Shown piece by piece: positions 6,644 through 13,871 of a stretch of DNA of 64,000 nucleotides. How positions within the stretch are numbered: position 1 is the stretch's first letter; the number at the start of each line of letters is the position of its first letter. The notes beneath the pieces are model-generated. The model was not told the DNA's origin, did not search any database, and saw only the letters and a program-made list of their open reading frames with translations. The stretch is from an uncultured Celeribacter sp. (lineage in GTDB: Bacteria; Pseudomonadota; Alphaproteobacteria; Rhodobacterales; Rhodobacteraceae), in contig NZ_OY781106.1 of assembly GCF_963676475.1 (NCBI RefSeq), forward strand, positions 682,001 through 746,000, in the 5' to 3' direction. Both the position numbers and the translations under genes were made by a program.

Positions 6644-8392
6644 TCAGACCAAAACCGCGCCGTCGGATTTGATTGCGCCTTCGACGGAGGCATCGCCCAA
6701 CAGCATCTCATTGTGTGCCTTGCCCGAGGGGATCATCGGGAAACAGTTTTCGTGCTTCTCGACGAGGCAGTCAAAGATCACCGGGCCGTCGTAGTTGATC
6801 ATCTCCATGATCGCATCGTCCAGATCTTTCGGATCGGAACATTGAATGCCTTTCGCGCCAAAGGCTTCGGCCAATTTCACAAAGTCAGGCAGGCTCTCGG
6901 ACCAGGACGACGAATAGCGCTCGCCGTGCAAGAGTTGCTGCCACTGACGCACCATGCCGAGGCGTTCGTTGTTCAGGATGAACTGTTTCACCGGCGCGCG
7001 GTACTGCATCGCCGTGCCCATTTCTTGCATGTTCATCAGCCACGAGGCTTCGCCAGCCACGTTGATCACGAGGCTCTCAGGATGCGCCAATTGCACACCG
7101 ATGGAGGCCGGGAAGCCGTAGCCCATGGTGCCAAGCCCGCCCGAGGTCATCCAGCGGTTCGGATCCTCGAAATTGAGGAACTGTGCCGCCCACATCTGGT
7201 GCTGGCCCACTTCTGTGGTGACATAACGGTCCATGCCCTTGGTCAGCGCTTCGAGACGCTCCAGCGCATATTGCGGTTTGATCACCGTTTCGGACGGCTT
7301 GTAGGTCAGGCAGCGAACTTTGCGCCATTCCTCGATCTGTTCCCACCACGTAGAGGTGTCGGCCACCTTGCGGCCACGCGATTTCCAAACCTTGAGCACG
7401 TCTTCCAAGACATGACCCACATCGCCGATCACCGGCAGGTCAACACGAATGATCTTGTTGATCGACGAGGGGTCGATGTCGACATGCACCTTGGTGGAGT
7501 TCGGCGAGAAGTCCTGAATCCGGCCGGTGATCCGGTCGTCGAACCGCGCGCCGATGTTGATCATCAGGTCACAGCCATGCATCGCCATATTGGCTTCATA
7601 GAGACCATGCATGCCGAGCATGCCCAGCCAGCCTTTGCCCGACGCCGGGTAGGCGCCCAGACCCATCAGGGTCGAGGTGATCGGGAAGCCCGTGGCATCG
7701 ACCAGCTCGCGCAAGAGCTGCGACGCGCCGGGACCGGAGTTGATCACACCGCCGCCGGTGTAGAACACGGGACGCTCGGCCTTCTCGATGAGCGCGACCA
7801 GATCGGTGATCTCCTCGATGGAGGCTTTCACGCGCGGTTGATAATGGCTCACCTTGGCTTTCGCGGGGGGCGTATATTCGCCATCGGCGAACTGCACATC
7901 TTTCGGCAGGTCGATCAGAACCGGACCGGGGCGGCCGGAGGTGGCGACGTGGAACGCCTGATGGATCGTGCCGGACAGTTCGTCCGTGTCCTTCACCAGC
8001 CAGTTGTGTTTCGTGCAGGGCCGGGTGATGCCGACGGTGTCAGCCTCCTGAAACCCGTCCGTGCCGATCATGAAGGTCGGCACCTGACCGGAGAACACCA
8101 CCAGCGGGATCGAGTCCAAGAGCGCGTCCGTCAGACCGGTCACCGCATTGGTTGCACCAGGACCCGAGGTCACCAGCGCCACGCCAACCTTGCCGGTCGA
8201 GCGCGCATAGCCTTCGGCGGCATGGATCGCGGCCTGCTCATGGCGCACCAAAACGTGCTTGATGTCGTTCTGCTGGAAAATTTCGTCGTAGACCGGAAGG
8301 ACAGCGCCCCCCGGGTAGCCAAATACCGTGTCCACACCCTGATCCTTCAGGGCCTGAACCACCATTTTTGCTCCGGTCATCTGACGTGTCAT
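6644..8392 (-). CDS. ilvI: Acetolactate synthase large (catalytic) subunit
   Basis: 582 residues. A thiamine-diphosphate enzyme that condenses two pyruvates to acetolactate, or pyruvate plus 2-oxobutyrate to acetohydroxybutyrate. Seen: FGYPGGAVLP and the catalytic Glu in LVRHEQAAIHAAEGYAR near the N-terminus, SGPGATNAVTGL, the central FAD-type domain, and the C-terminal ThDP/Mg motif (GEASWLMNMQEMGTA followed by NNERLGMV). ATG 8392 is chosen because GGAG precedes it by 6 bases; an upstream in-frame GTG at 8416 has no such site. Expression is probably controlled by the attenuator at 8433-8536. The enzyme could equally be named ilvB. Confidence 0.96.
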   Translation of the reverse strand: MTRQMTGAKMVVQALKDQGVDTVFGYPGGAVLPVYDEIFQQNDIKHVLVRHEQAAIHAAEGYARSTGKVGVALVTSGPGATNAVTGLTDALLDSIPLVVFSGQVPTFMIGTDGFQEADTVGITRPCTKHNWLVKDTDELSGTIHQAFHVATSGRPGPVLIDLPKDVQFADGEYTPPAKAKVSHYQPRVKASIEEITDLVALIEKAERPVFYTGGGVINSGPGASQLLRELVDATGFPITSTLMGLGAYPASGKGWLGMLGMHGLYEANMAMHGCDLMINIGARFDDRITGRIQDFSPNSTKVHVDIDPSSINKIIRVDLPVIGDVGHVLEDVLKVWKSRGRKVADTSTWWEQIEEWRKVRCLTYKPSETVIKPQYALERLEALTKGMDRYVTTEVGQHQMWAAQFLNFEDPNRWMTSGGLGTMGYGFPASIGVQLAHPESLVINVAGEASWLMNMQEMGTAMQYRAPVKQFILNNERLGMVRQWQQLLHGERYSSSWSESLPDFVKLAEAFGAKGIQCSDPKDLDDAIMEMINYDGPVIFDCLVEKHENCFPMIPSGKAHNEMLLGDASVEGAIKSDGAVLV

Positions 8393-8432
8393 GTTTCTCT
8401 CCGTCTCACGCGTCACTTACGTTTTTGGCAAT

Positions 8433-8460
8433 AAAAAAGCCCCCGGTTTCAATCGGGGGC
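8433..8460 (-). terminator. ilv operon attenuator terminator
   Basis: On the minus strand GCCCCCG-loop-CGGGGGC (7 bp, 8-base loop) is followed by T6 (A-tract 8433-8438 on the plus strand). It lies between the leader peptide and ilvI, so it must be read through for the operon to be expressed. An alternative 9-bp stem (8459-8467 with 8493-8501, GCGCATGGG/CCCATGCGC) overlaps its base and spans the end of the leader reading frame. Confidence 0.88.
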
Positions 8461-8485
8461 GCATGGGTTCCATTCTGGTTAACCG

Positions 8486-8536
8486 TCACCGGCCCATGCG
8501 CGTTTTCCCTACGACTACAAGAATAATGCCTGACAT
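8486..8536 (-). CDS. ilv operon leader peptide
   Basis: Encodes MSGIILVVVGKTRMGR, 16 residues, with the uninterrupted branched-chain run Ile-Ile-Leu-Val-Val-Val. AAGGA lies 9 bases before the ATG. The promoter is just upstream and the terminator just downstream, the exact layout of transcription attenuation in ilv operons of other proteobacteria: stalling at scarce Ile, Leu or Val codons would free the GCGCATGGG segment and favour the alternative stem over the terminator. The peptide itself needs no function. The sequence is seen; the mechanism is inferred from the known systems. Confidence 0.88.
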   Translation of the reverse strand: MSGIILVVVGKTRMGR

Positions 8537-8564
8537 GGCTTGGGGTCCTTCATTGCGTGCCGGG

Positions 8565-8593
8565 ACATTATGTGCACCCGCAGCAGGCGTCAA
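8565..8593 (-). promoter_or_regulatory. Sigma-70 type promoter of the ilv operon
   Basis: On the minus strand TTGACG (8588-8593) and TAATGT (8565-8570) are separated by exactly 17 bases. Transcription would start near 8558, about 22 bases before the leader peptide ATG. Confidence 0.8.
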
Positions 8594-8654
8594 CTGCAAA
8601 ACCGCTGTTTTGTGAATAAAATGTCGTGGGGCGGGGTTCGCGCGAAATAATGTT

Positions 8655-8684
8655 AAAAGGGCTGACCTATTTTTAGGCCAGCCC
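8655..8684 (-). terminator. Terminator of the OmpA-family gene
   Basis: GGGCTG and CAGCCC (8659-8664, 8679-8684) plus an inner CCTA/TAGG form a hairpin with one mismatch. On the minus strand it is followed by TTTTAA. It lies about 25 bases after the stop of the leftward gene at 8710. Confidence 0.75.
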
Positions 8685-8709
8685 CCAAATCCTTCCTACG
8701 GCGCAGCCC

Positions 8710-9693
8710 TCACTCCTGAAGCACAAGCTCCACCCTGCGGTTCTTGGCTCGCCCAGCGTCCGTGGCATTGCTCGTGACCGGCGCCACAGGCCCCGCGCCG
8801 TAGGGCGTCAGCCGCGTGCTGTCGATGCTATATTGCCCCGCGAGGGCTGTGCTGACCGCCTCGGCGCGCGCCTCGCTCAAGTCGCGATTGTAGGCCAGAG
8901 CGCCTTTGCTGTCGGTGTGACCTACAACGTAAAAGCGTTTGTCGGGATGATTGCCGAGATAGTCCGCGATGACCTCAAGTGCCGGCGCGGACTCTGCGGT
9001 CAGGGTCGCTTTGTCGAAATCGAAAAACAGCCCGTCGAGCACCACATGCCCGTCTTTTTCCATGTCGTCGGTCAGGCCTTCGAGGTTGATGCTGATCCGT
9101 TCGTCATTCAACGCCTCTGTCTGGCTGATGTCGAGCACGATGCTGGCGGGAAAGTTCATCGCCGTATGCTGGGCCACCAAAAGCGAAATGATATAGGTGC
9201 CACCCTCGGCCTCGCCGGTGCCGGACCAGTAATAATAGCTGTGCCGGTTGCCATGACGGTTTGGCGCATCCAGATAGGGGTTCTGCCCCTTACGTTGTGG
9301 ATCGCCATACCAATAGAGTTGCCGCACGAAGCGATCACCACATTCGGCGTCGGATTTGCAGGTGAACACCGGCTCGAACCCGGCCTGCTCAAAAGCCTTC
9401 TCGAAATTGCGAAAGATCGCCAGAGCCGAGAGGGACTTTTTCTCAGCCCGGTAGGTCAGGGTGGTCGATTTGCCCTCGAACCGCTCCACCGGTGGAAGGT
9501 CTTCTCCCGGTGTGATCCGGCCCGTGGCAATCATGAATTCCTGATAGTCCGACGTGTGGTAGCCGACAATATCGGTGCCGGGCATGCGCGAAATCAGCGG
9601 GTGGTCATGGGCGCCTTTGACGTCATTTTGTGCCAGAAGAGGCTGGGCAAGGCAGAGACAAAGAGAGGCGGCGAGGGAGAGAGGTTTCAACAT
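8710..9693 (-). CDS. OmpA-family envelope protein with DUF4892-like N-terminal domain
   Basis: 327 residues from ATG 9693, which has AAGGA 6 bases upstream and begins a clear signal peptide (MLKPLSLAASLCLCLAQPLLA). The middle region, about residues 30-200, resembles DUF4892 (GTDIVGYHTSDYQEF, IFRNFEKAFEQAGFEPVFTC) and carries a pair of Cys. The C-terminal 110 residues are an OmpA domain that binds peptidoglycan (FDFDKATLTAE, VVGHTDSKG, ARAEAVSTAL, KNRRVELVL). It is probably periplasmic and anchored to the cell wall. It is monocistronic with its own terminator. Confidence 0.88.
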   Translation of the reverse strand: MLKPLSLAASLCLCLAQPLLAQNDVKGAHDHPLISRMPGTDIVGYHTSDYQEFMIATGRITPGEDLPPVERFEGKSTTLTYRAEKKSLSALAIFRNFEKAFEQAGFEPVFTCKSDAECGDRFVRQLYWYGDPQRKGQNPYLDAPNRHGNRHSYYYWSGTGEAEGGTYIISLLVAQHTAMNFPASIVLDISQTEALNDERISINLEGLTDDMEKDGHVVLDGLFFDFDKATLTAESAPALEVIADYLGNHPDKRFYVVGHTDSKGALAYNRDLSEARAEAVSTALAGQYSIDSTRLTPYGAGPVAPVTSNATDAGRAKNRRVELVLQE

Positions 9694-9922
9694 GTGGGTC
9701 CTTGACGCGTTTGATCGTGAATCTGAAAATATGTTTGCAAGCATGGCGTTAGGCTTTGCAAAACGCGCGGACCCTAGGGGCGTGAGGCAGGGGCGTCAAT
9801 GGCAGGGACGGCAGGATTGAGCAAGATTTTGCTCAAGTTTGCCCACGGTGGGATGTCGGTAAGAGATGCGCGAAGCGATCATCGCGCTTGTGCAAGGCGA
9901 CGCGGCGCGGCACAGTCCGTTT

Positions 9923-10336
9923 ATGCAGGATAACCAAACACCGCCCGCCCCAGAAATGTCCCCTGATATGTCCCAAAAGTCGCCCCGATCCGCCGACCCG
10001 ATCCGCCTTCGGCTCAGGCTGCATTTCGGCGATCTCTTGATGCTTGGGCCGGGGAAGGCCGATCTGTTGGAGGGCATTCGCGACACCGGCTCCATCGCTG
10101 CCGCAGGGCGTGGCATGACGATGAGCTACAAGCGCGCCTGGTCTCTGGTCGAGGAGATGAACACGGCATTTCGCGCGCCCTTGGTGCACTCAAGCCGTGG
10201 CGGGGCCCATGGTGGTGGAGCGTCTTTGACGGAGATGGGGGAGCTGGTGCTGACGCATTACCGCCACCTTGAAGAGATCACCTTGCAGGCCGGACAAGAC
10301 GACATCGCCGCGCTTGAGGCGCTTTTGGCGCCGTAG
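9923..10336 (+). CDS. ModE-like winged helix-turn-helix regulator
   Basis: Matches the N-terminal DNA-binding domain of ModE: HFGDLLMLGPGKADLLEGI, then DTGSIAAAGRGMTMSYKRAW and LTEMGELVLTHYRHLE. No molybdate-binding TOBE domains follow, so it is the short form, as in many alphaproteobacteria. The start is uncertain: ATGs at 9866, 9923, 9956 and 9968 all lack a good ribosome site. It lies 94 bp upstream of modA in the same direction, and the intervening DNA contains two inverted repeats that could be its operators. Its likely role is molybdate-dependent control of modA. Confidence 0.85.
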   Translation: MQDNQTPPAPEMSPDMSQKSPRSADPIRLRLRLHFGDLLMLGPGKADLLEGIRDTGSIAAAGRGMTMSYKRAWSLVEEMNTAFRAPLVHSSRGGAHGGGASLTEMGELVLTHYRHLEEITLQAGQDDIAALEALLAP

Positions 10337-10341
10337 ATTTT

Positions 10342-10365
10342 CGATATTTCCGGTTGGGAATATCG
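10342..10365. promoter_or_regulatory. Inverted repeat 1 upstream of modA, candidate Mo-box
   Basis: CGATATTTCC, spacer GGTT, then GGGAATATCG: a 24-bp dyad with one mismatch, beginning 6 bases after the stop of the ModE-like gene. Dyads of CGATAT/ATATCG character are typical for ModE-family targets. Confidence 0.6.
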
Positions 10366-10390
10366 CTTGCCTTTGAAGTGCTGCTTTGCA

Positions 10391-10410
10391 ATATGTTTTG
10401 TGAAACATAT
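10391..10410. promoter_or_regulatory. Inverted repeat 2 upstream of modA
   Basis: ATATGTTT, spacer TGTG, AAACATAT: a perfect 8-bp dyad centred 47 bp from the first repeat and 30 bp before the modA start codon, close enough to block RNA polymerase or translation initiation. Confidence 0.6.
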
Positions 10411-10430
10411 CGAAAAAGACTGGACCTGCC

Positions 10431-11201
10431 ATGCTCACCCGTTCCTTGACCGCCGCCTGTCTCGCGGCGCTCCTTGCCACTCCTGCCGCCCTTCACGCCG
10501 ATCAGATCACCGTCTTCGCCGCCGCCAGCATGACCAATGCTCTGGGCGACATCGAAACCGCCTTCGAGGCCGAGACCGGCCATGATCTGGCAATCTCCTA
10601 CGCGGGTTCCTCGGCGCTCGCGCGGCAAATCCAACAGGGCGCCCCCGCCGACATCTTTATCTCCGCCAATCCCGGCTGGATGGATGCGCTCGACGAGGAC
10701 GGTTTGTTGGCTGAGGGCACGCGACGCGATCTGCTGACCAATGCCATCGTACTCATCGCAACAGGGGACGCCGAGGCGATGGAGATCGACACCTTGCCCG
10801 AGGCTTTGGGCGACGACCGCCTTGCCATGGCGTTGGTCGATGCGGTGCCTGCGGGCATCTATGGCAAAGCCTCACTGACGCATCTCGGCCTTTGGGACAC
10901 ACTTGCCCCGCAGGTGGCCCAGGCCGACAACGTCCGTGCCGCACTGGCCCTCGTCGCCTTGGGGGAGGCACCTTACGGGATCGTCTACGCCACGGATGCC
11001 AAGGCCGAGCCGCGCGTGAGCGTCGTCGCCACGTTCCCGGCCGACAGCCACCCGCCCATCGTCTACCCGATGGCTATGATCGCAGGCCACGACACGGGAC
11101 ACAACACGGGGGCGACGGCAGAGTTCATGCGCTATCTGGGCGGTGAGACCGCGCGAGAGGCTTTTGCTGCGCAGGGGTTTGGGGTGTCCGCTGACAACTG
11201 A
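10431..11201 (+). CDS. modA: Molybdate ABC transporter substrate-binding protein, periplasmic
   Basis: 256 residues, normal length. A signal peptide (MLTRSLTAACLAALLATPAA) is followed by the ModA hallmark ITVFAAASMTNALGDIE. YAGSSALARQIQQGAPADIF and SANPGWMDAL supply oxyanion-binding Ser residues, and a GIVYATDA segment lies near the C-terminus. It captures molybdate, and possibly tungstate, for an ABC importer. The usual modB and modC do not follow: a terminator at 11244-11272 and a gene on the other strand come next. The permease and ATPase must be elsewhere, or this copy is a spare receptor. Confidence 0.93.
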   Translation: MLTRSLTAACLAALLATPAALHADQITVFAAASMTNALGDIETAFEAETGHDLAISYAGSSALARQIQQGAPADIFISANPGWMDALDEDGLLAEGTRRDLLTNAIVLIATGDAEAMEIDTLPEALGDDRLAMALVDAVPAGIYGKASLTHLGLWDTLAPQVAQADNVRAALALVALGEAPYGIVYATDAKAEPRVSVVATFPADSHPPIVYPMAMIAGHDTGHNTGATAEFMRYLGGETAREAFAAQGFGVSADN

Positions 11202-11243
11202 ACTGCGCTTTCTGTTCAAAGCATCTTTGAGTGTCGAAATAAG

Positions 11244-11272
11244 AAAGGGCGTCCCGCTGAGGACGCCCTTTT
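11244..11272. terminator. Terminator between modA and the YbjN-like gene
   Basis: GGGCGTCC 11247-11254 pairs with GGACGCCC 11261-11268 and is followed by TTTT. Upstream AAA makes it weakly bidirectional, serving both convergent genes. Confidence 0.8.
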
Positions 11273-11296
11273 GTGACATTCAAAGACGCGTTTCGC

Positions 11297-11791
11297 TTAT
11301 TCGAAATGCTCTTCGGCCTCTTCCAAAATCACCCGCCACCAATCGAAGGTGTCGTCCAGAGCGACCCGCGTGATGCCACCTTTGAAGGCGAAGGAGTAGT
11401 TGATCTCCAGATCGCCGTCGCTGTCGACGGAGGCTTTGCCGAAGCGGTAGCTGTTGTTGTAATCGTTGATCACATCCGCATCGGTGGAGTAGTCGTTGCC
11501 GTCGAAATAGGCCACGAAGGTGCCGTTGTTGCAGTCCTTGTGATTGTCGCAGCCGTAGAAATAGAGCGCGTAACGCGTGCCGCTGATCCGGCCGCGGAAC
11601 ATCGGGTCGTCTTCGCCATCGGTGTCGGCCTCGACCGAGCCAAAACCGCTCAGCAGCTCTTCGAAGACATCGAGATCGTCAAAAGTCAAAATCTCCGGCT
11701 CGGCGGCGGCGGGCAGGGCGGTCAGGCCCAGAACGGCGGCGGTGGCCAGCGGGCGCAAGAAGGTGGTCACGGCATTTTTCGGCGACGACAT
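11297..11791 (-). CDS. Secreted YbjN-domain protein
   Basis: 164 residues with a cleavable signal peptide ending near ALPAAA. The mature part matches the YbjN fold (a small alpha/beta domain of the secretion-chaperone type): LTFDDLDVFEELLSGFG, then YALYFYGCD, then YRFGKASVDSDGDLEINYSF and a Trp-rich helix DWWRVILEEAEEHFE. AAGGAT sits 7 bases before the start. Two Cys (CDNHKDC) could form a periplasmic disulfide. Its role is unknown. It converges on modA and shares a terminator with it. Confidence 0.85.
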   Translation of the reverse strand: MSSPKNAVTTFLRPLATAAVLGLTALPAAAEPEILTFDDLDVFEELLSGFGSVEADTDGEDDPMFRGRISGTRYALYFYGCDNHKDCNNGTFVAYFDGNDYSTDADVINDYNNSYRFGKASVDSDGDLEINYSFAFKGGITRVALDDTFDWWRVILEEAEEHFE

Positions 11792-11976
11792 CGGAAGATC
11801 CTTTTTCGTTTCGGGGCGCCAAAGCCCCGGTAGTCATAATCGCGGGGACTGTGACCCGTGTCGTCCGGAGGTGAAAGGGGTAAAGAAAGAGAAATCTTCC
11901 CTGTTGTCAGATTTTTTTCCGAAAACAACCGCCGGGGCCATGGGGATGGCTCCGACGGTCTTGTTCCTGGCGGGGT

Positions 11977-13014
11977 TCAGGCGGTCAGAATGATCTTCAT
12001 CGCTTTCTCGCGCGCGGCATTGCTGAAGATCTCATAGGCCTCCATGATCTCATCGAGCTTGAGCCTGTGGGTCACAAGCCGCGCCGGATCGACCTTACCC
12101 GAGTTCAGGGTTTTCAACAGCATCGGCGTGGTGTTGGTGCTGACCAAGCCCATGGAAATGTTGATGTTCTTGATCCAGAGCTCTTCGATATGCAGCTCAA
12201 CGGGTTTGCCATGCACGCCCACATTGGCGATGGAGCCGCCGGCGGAGACGATCTTTTGACAGGTGTCGAAGGTCGCGGGCACGCCGACCGCCTCGATCGC
12301 GGCATCGACACCAAGCCCGCCGGTCATCTTCATGATCTCCTCGACCACATCGACCGAACCGACCTGAAGCGTATCGGTCGCGCCGAATTGTTTCGCAAGC
12401 TCCAACCGCGCCGGGTCCATGTCGATCATCACGATCCGCCCCGGCGAATAGAATTGCGCGGTCAAAAGCACAGACATGCCGACGGGGCCCGCGCCGACGA
12501 TGGCCACCGTGTCACCGGGTTTCACGCGGCCGTATTGCACGCCGATCTCAAGCCCCGTCGGCATGATGTCGGAAAGCATCACCAATGCTTCCTCGTCGGC
12601 GCCTTCGGGGATCGGATAGAGCGAATTGTCGCCATGCGGGATGCGGACGTACTCGGCCTGAGTGCCGTCGATCAAGTGGCCCAAAATCCAGCCGCCGTCA
12701 TCGCAATGGGCGTAGAGCTGACGCTTGCAATTCGGACATTTGCCACAGGACGTCACGCAAGAAATCAGCACCGGATCGCCCGGTTTGAAATTGGCGACCG
12801 CATCGCCCACGGCCTCGACCACACCGACACCTTCATGGCCCAGCGTCCGGCCCGGCGTCACGGCGGGCACGTCGCCTTTGAGGATGTGCAAATCGGTGCC
12901 GCAGATCGTGGTCTTTGTGACTTTGACGATCACGTCGGTGGGTTTCTCGATGCCGGGTTTGTCTTTTTCGATCCAGTCCTTTTGACCGGGGCCTTGGTAT
13001 ACGAGCGCTTTCAT
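11977..13014 (-). CDS. Zinc-dependent alcohol dehydrogenase
   Basis: 345 residues, medium-chain dehydrogenase/reductase family. Catalytic zinc ligands are seen in ICGTDLHI and GHEGVG; four structural-zinc Cys in the lobe CGKCPNCKRQLYAHC; and the NAD-binding Rossmann motif IVGAGPVGMS at about residue 172. Residues ending MIDMDPARLELAKQFGA place an Asp after beta-2, suggesting NAD rather than NADP. The sequence resembles the threonine dehydrogenase-like alcohol dehydrogenases. The substrate cannot be read from sequence. It stands alone with a long upstream region. Confidence 0.93.
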   Translation of the reverse strand: MKALVYQGPGQKDWIEKDKPGIEKPTDVIVKVTKTTICGTDLHILKGDVPAVTPGRTLGHEGVGVVEAVGDAVANFKPGDPVLISCVTSCGKCPNCKRQLYAHCDDGGWILGHLIDGTQAEYVRIPHGDNSLYPIPEGADEEALVMLSDIMPTGLEIGVQYGRVKPGDTVAIVGAGPVGMSVLLTAQFYSPGRIVMIDMDPARLELAKQFGATDTLQVGSVDVVEEIMKMTGGLGVDAAIEAVGVPATFDTCQKIVSAGGSIANVGVHGKPVELHIEELWIKNINISMGLVSTNTTPMLLKTLNSGKVDPARLVTHRLKLDEIMEAYEIFSNAAREKAMKIILTA

Positions 13015-13316
13015 TGCGGGTCTCCTCCTGAGGTTTGCGTGAGACGAGGGCAGGGCCTCGCGTCAGGGGAGAGCCTAATCTTCTAAAATCCGACGGGTAG
13101 ACCGCCGCATACCGTCGCCCGATCCAAATCGGAAATTCGCGCTCGATTGCGGAAGGAAAGCGTGCTGCGGTACGGAGATGGGGTTGAAAGGATATGTAAT
13201 ATTATATCGTCTATGGTATTCGTCGAAATGACGCGCAGCGGGTCTAGGGAAGCTGTCGCGCCTTTGGTCCAAATCGGGCATGGGCGCGGTAAAGTCTGCT
13301 TTGCGGGACTGAGCGG
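13015..13316. other. Intergenic region without a supported gene
   Basis: Holds the promoter side of the alcohol dehydrogenase and the 3' side of the DUF6228-like gene. The only notable feature is an AT-rich core TAATATTA flanked by GATAT and TATC near 13190-13208, an imperfect palindrome that could be an operator. Short open frames on both strands show no protein character. Confidence 0.4.
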
Positions 13317-13718
13317 TCATCGGCTCGGCGACGACATCATGAAGTTTTCAGCATCACTCGCGTGTTGTGACAGCGTCCCAAAGTCAAACAGCAAACTGCA
13401 CTTGGCCAACCAGTCGGGATTGTTGTTTCTCAAAGCTATCTCGTATCGGACATGGCCCCAAGCATTGCAGGTGGCCCCCAGCTTGAGTTCTCCCTCTAGC
13501 GTTTCCCAAACCTTCTCGCCTAACCAAGGGCGCGAATACCCTGCTAACATCTGGAAATATTCAACAAAACCGTTGATCGAAGCGTAGTCGTAGACGAAGA
13601 CGCGCTTCATGGCGCGTAGATTTGGCGTTTCGATGGTGACATCAAAATAGTCTTGTGACCGGTACGAGAAATGTAGAGAGGAACCCGGACTCGTGGATTT
13701 CATCAAAAATATCGACAT
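13317..13718 (-). CDS. DUF6228-like small protein
   Basis: 133 residues. The C-terminal two thirds read like the DUF6228 family: VFVYDYASINGFVEYFQMLA, then KVWETLEGELKLGATCNAWG and VRYEIALRNNNPDWLAKCSL. No signal peptide. GAGG lies 7 bases before the ATG. The gene is AT-richer than its neighbours and is bounded by unrelated core genes on both sides, as expected of a horizontally moved orphan. Families of this size and habit often turn out to be immunity or defence accessory proteins, but that is only a guess. Family assignment is from pattern memory. Confidence 0.72.
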   Translation of the reverse strand: MSIFLMKSTSPGSSLHFSYRSQDYFDVTIETPNLRAMKRVFVYDYASINGFVEYFQMLAGYSRPWLGEKVWETLEGELKLGATCNAWGHVRYEIALRNNNPDWLAKCSLLFDFGTLSQHASDAENFMMSSPSR

Positions 13719-13744
13719 AGAAGGACCTCAGAAACTGCCGCCAG

Positions 13745-13768
13745 CTATCATCAGATGAACGATGATAG
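13745..13768. promoter_or_regulatory. Perfect inverted repeat upstream of the DUF6228-like gene
   Basis: CTATCATC 13745-13752 and GATGATAG 13761-13768, 8-base spacer, 27 bases before the start codon. It is an operator candidate, or the base of a 5' hairpin in the mRNA. Confidence 0.5.
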
Positions 13769-13871
13769 TTAAGTGTGCGCTCAACTGTCATAGGGCCGCA
13801 TTAGACTCTCACCGAACTTTCGCCCGGGTATCGCATATCTCCCAGCGTCGAACCTCATAACGCCCTAACCC

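Noticed and set aside
6602..8434. Long open frame antisense to ilvI
   Set aside because: Mirror frame caused by GC-rich third positions; it is His/Arg-rich and shows no domain.
13147..13587. Open frame of 146 codons opposite the DUF6228-like gene
   Set aside because: No ribosome site and it overlaps a gene with better coding character on the other strand.
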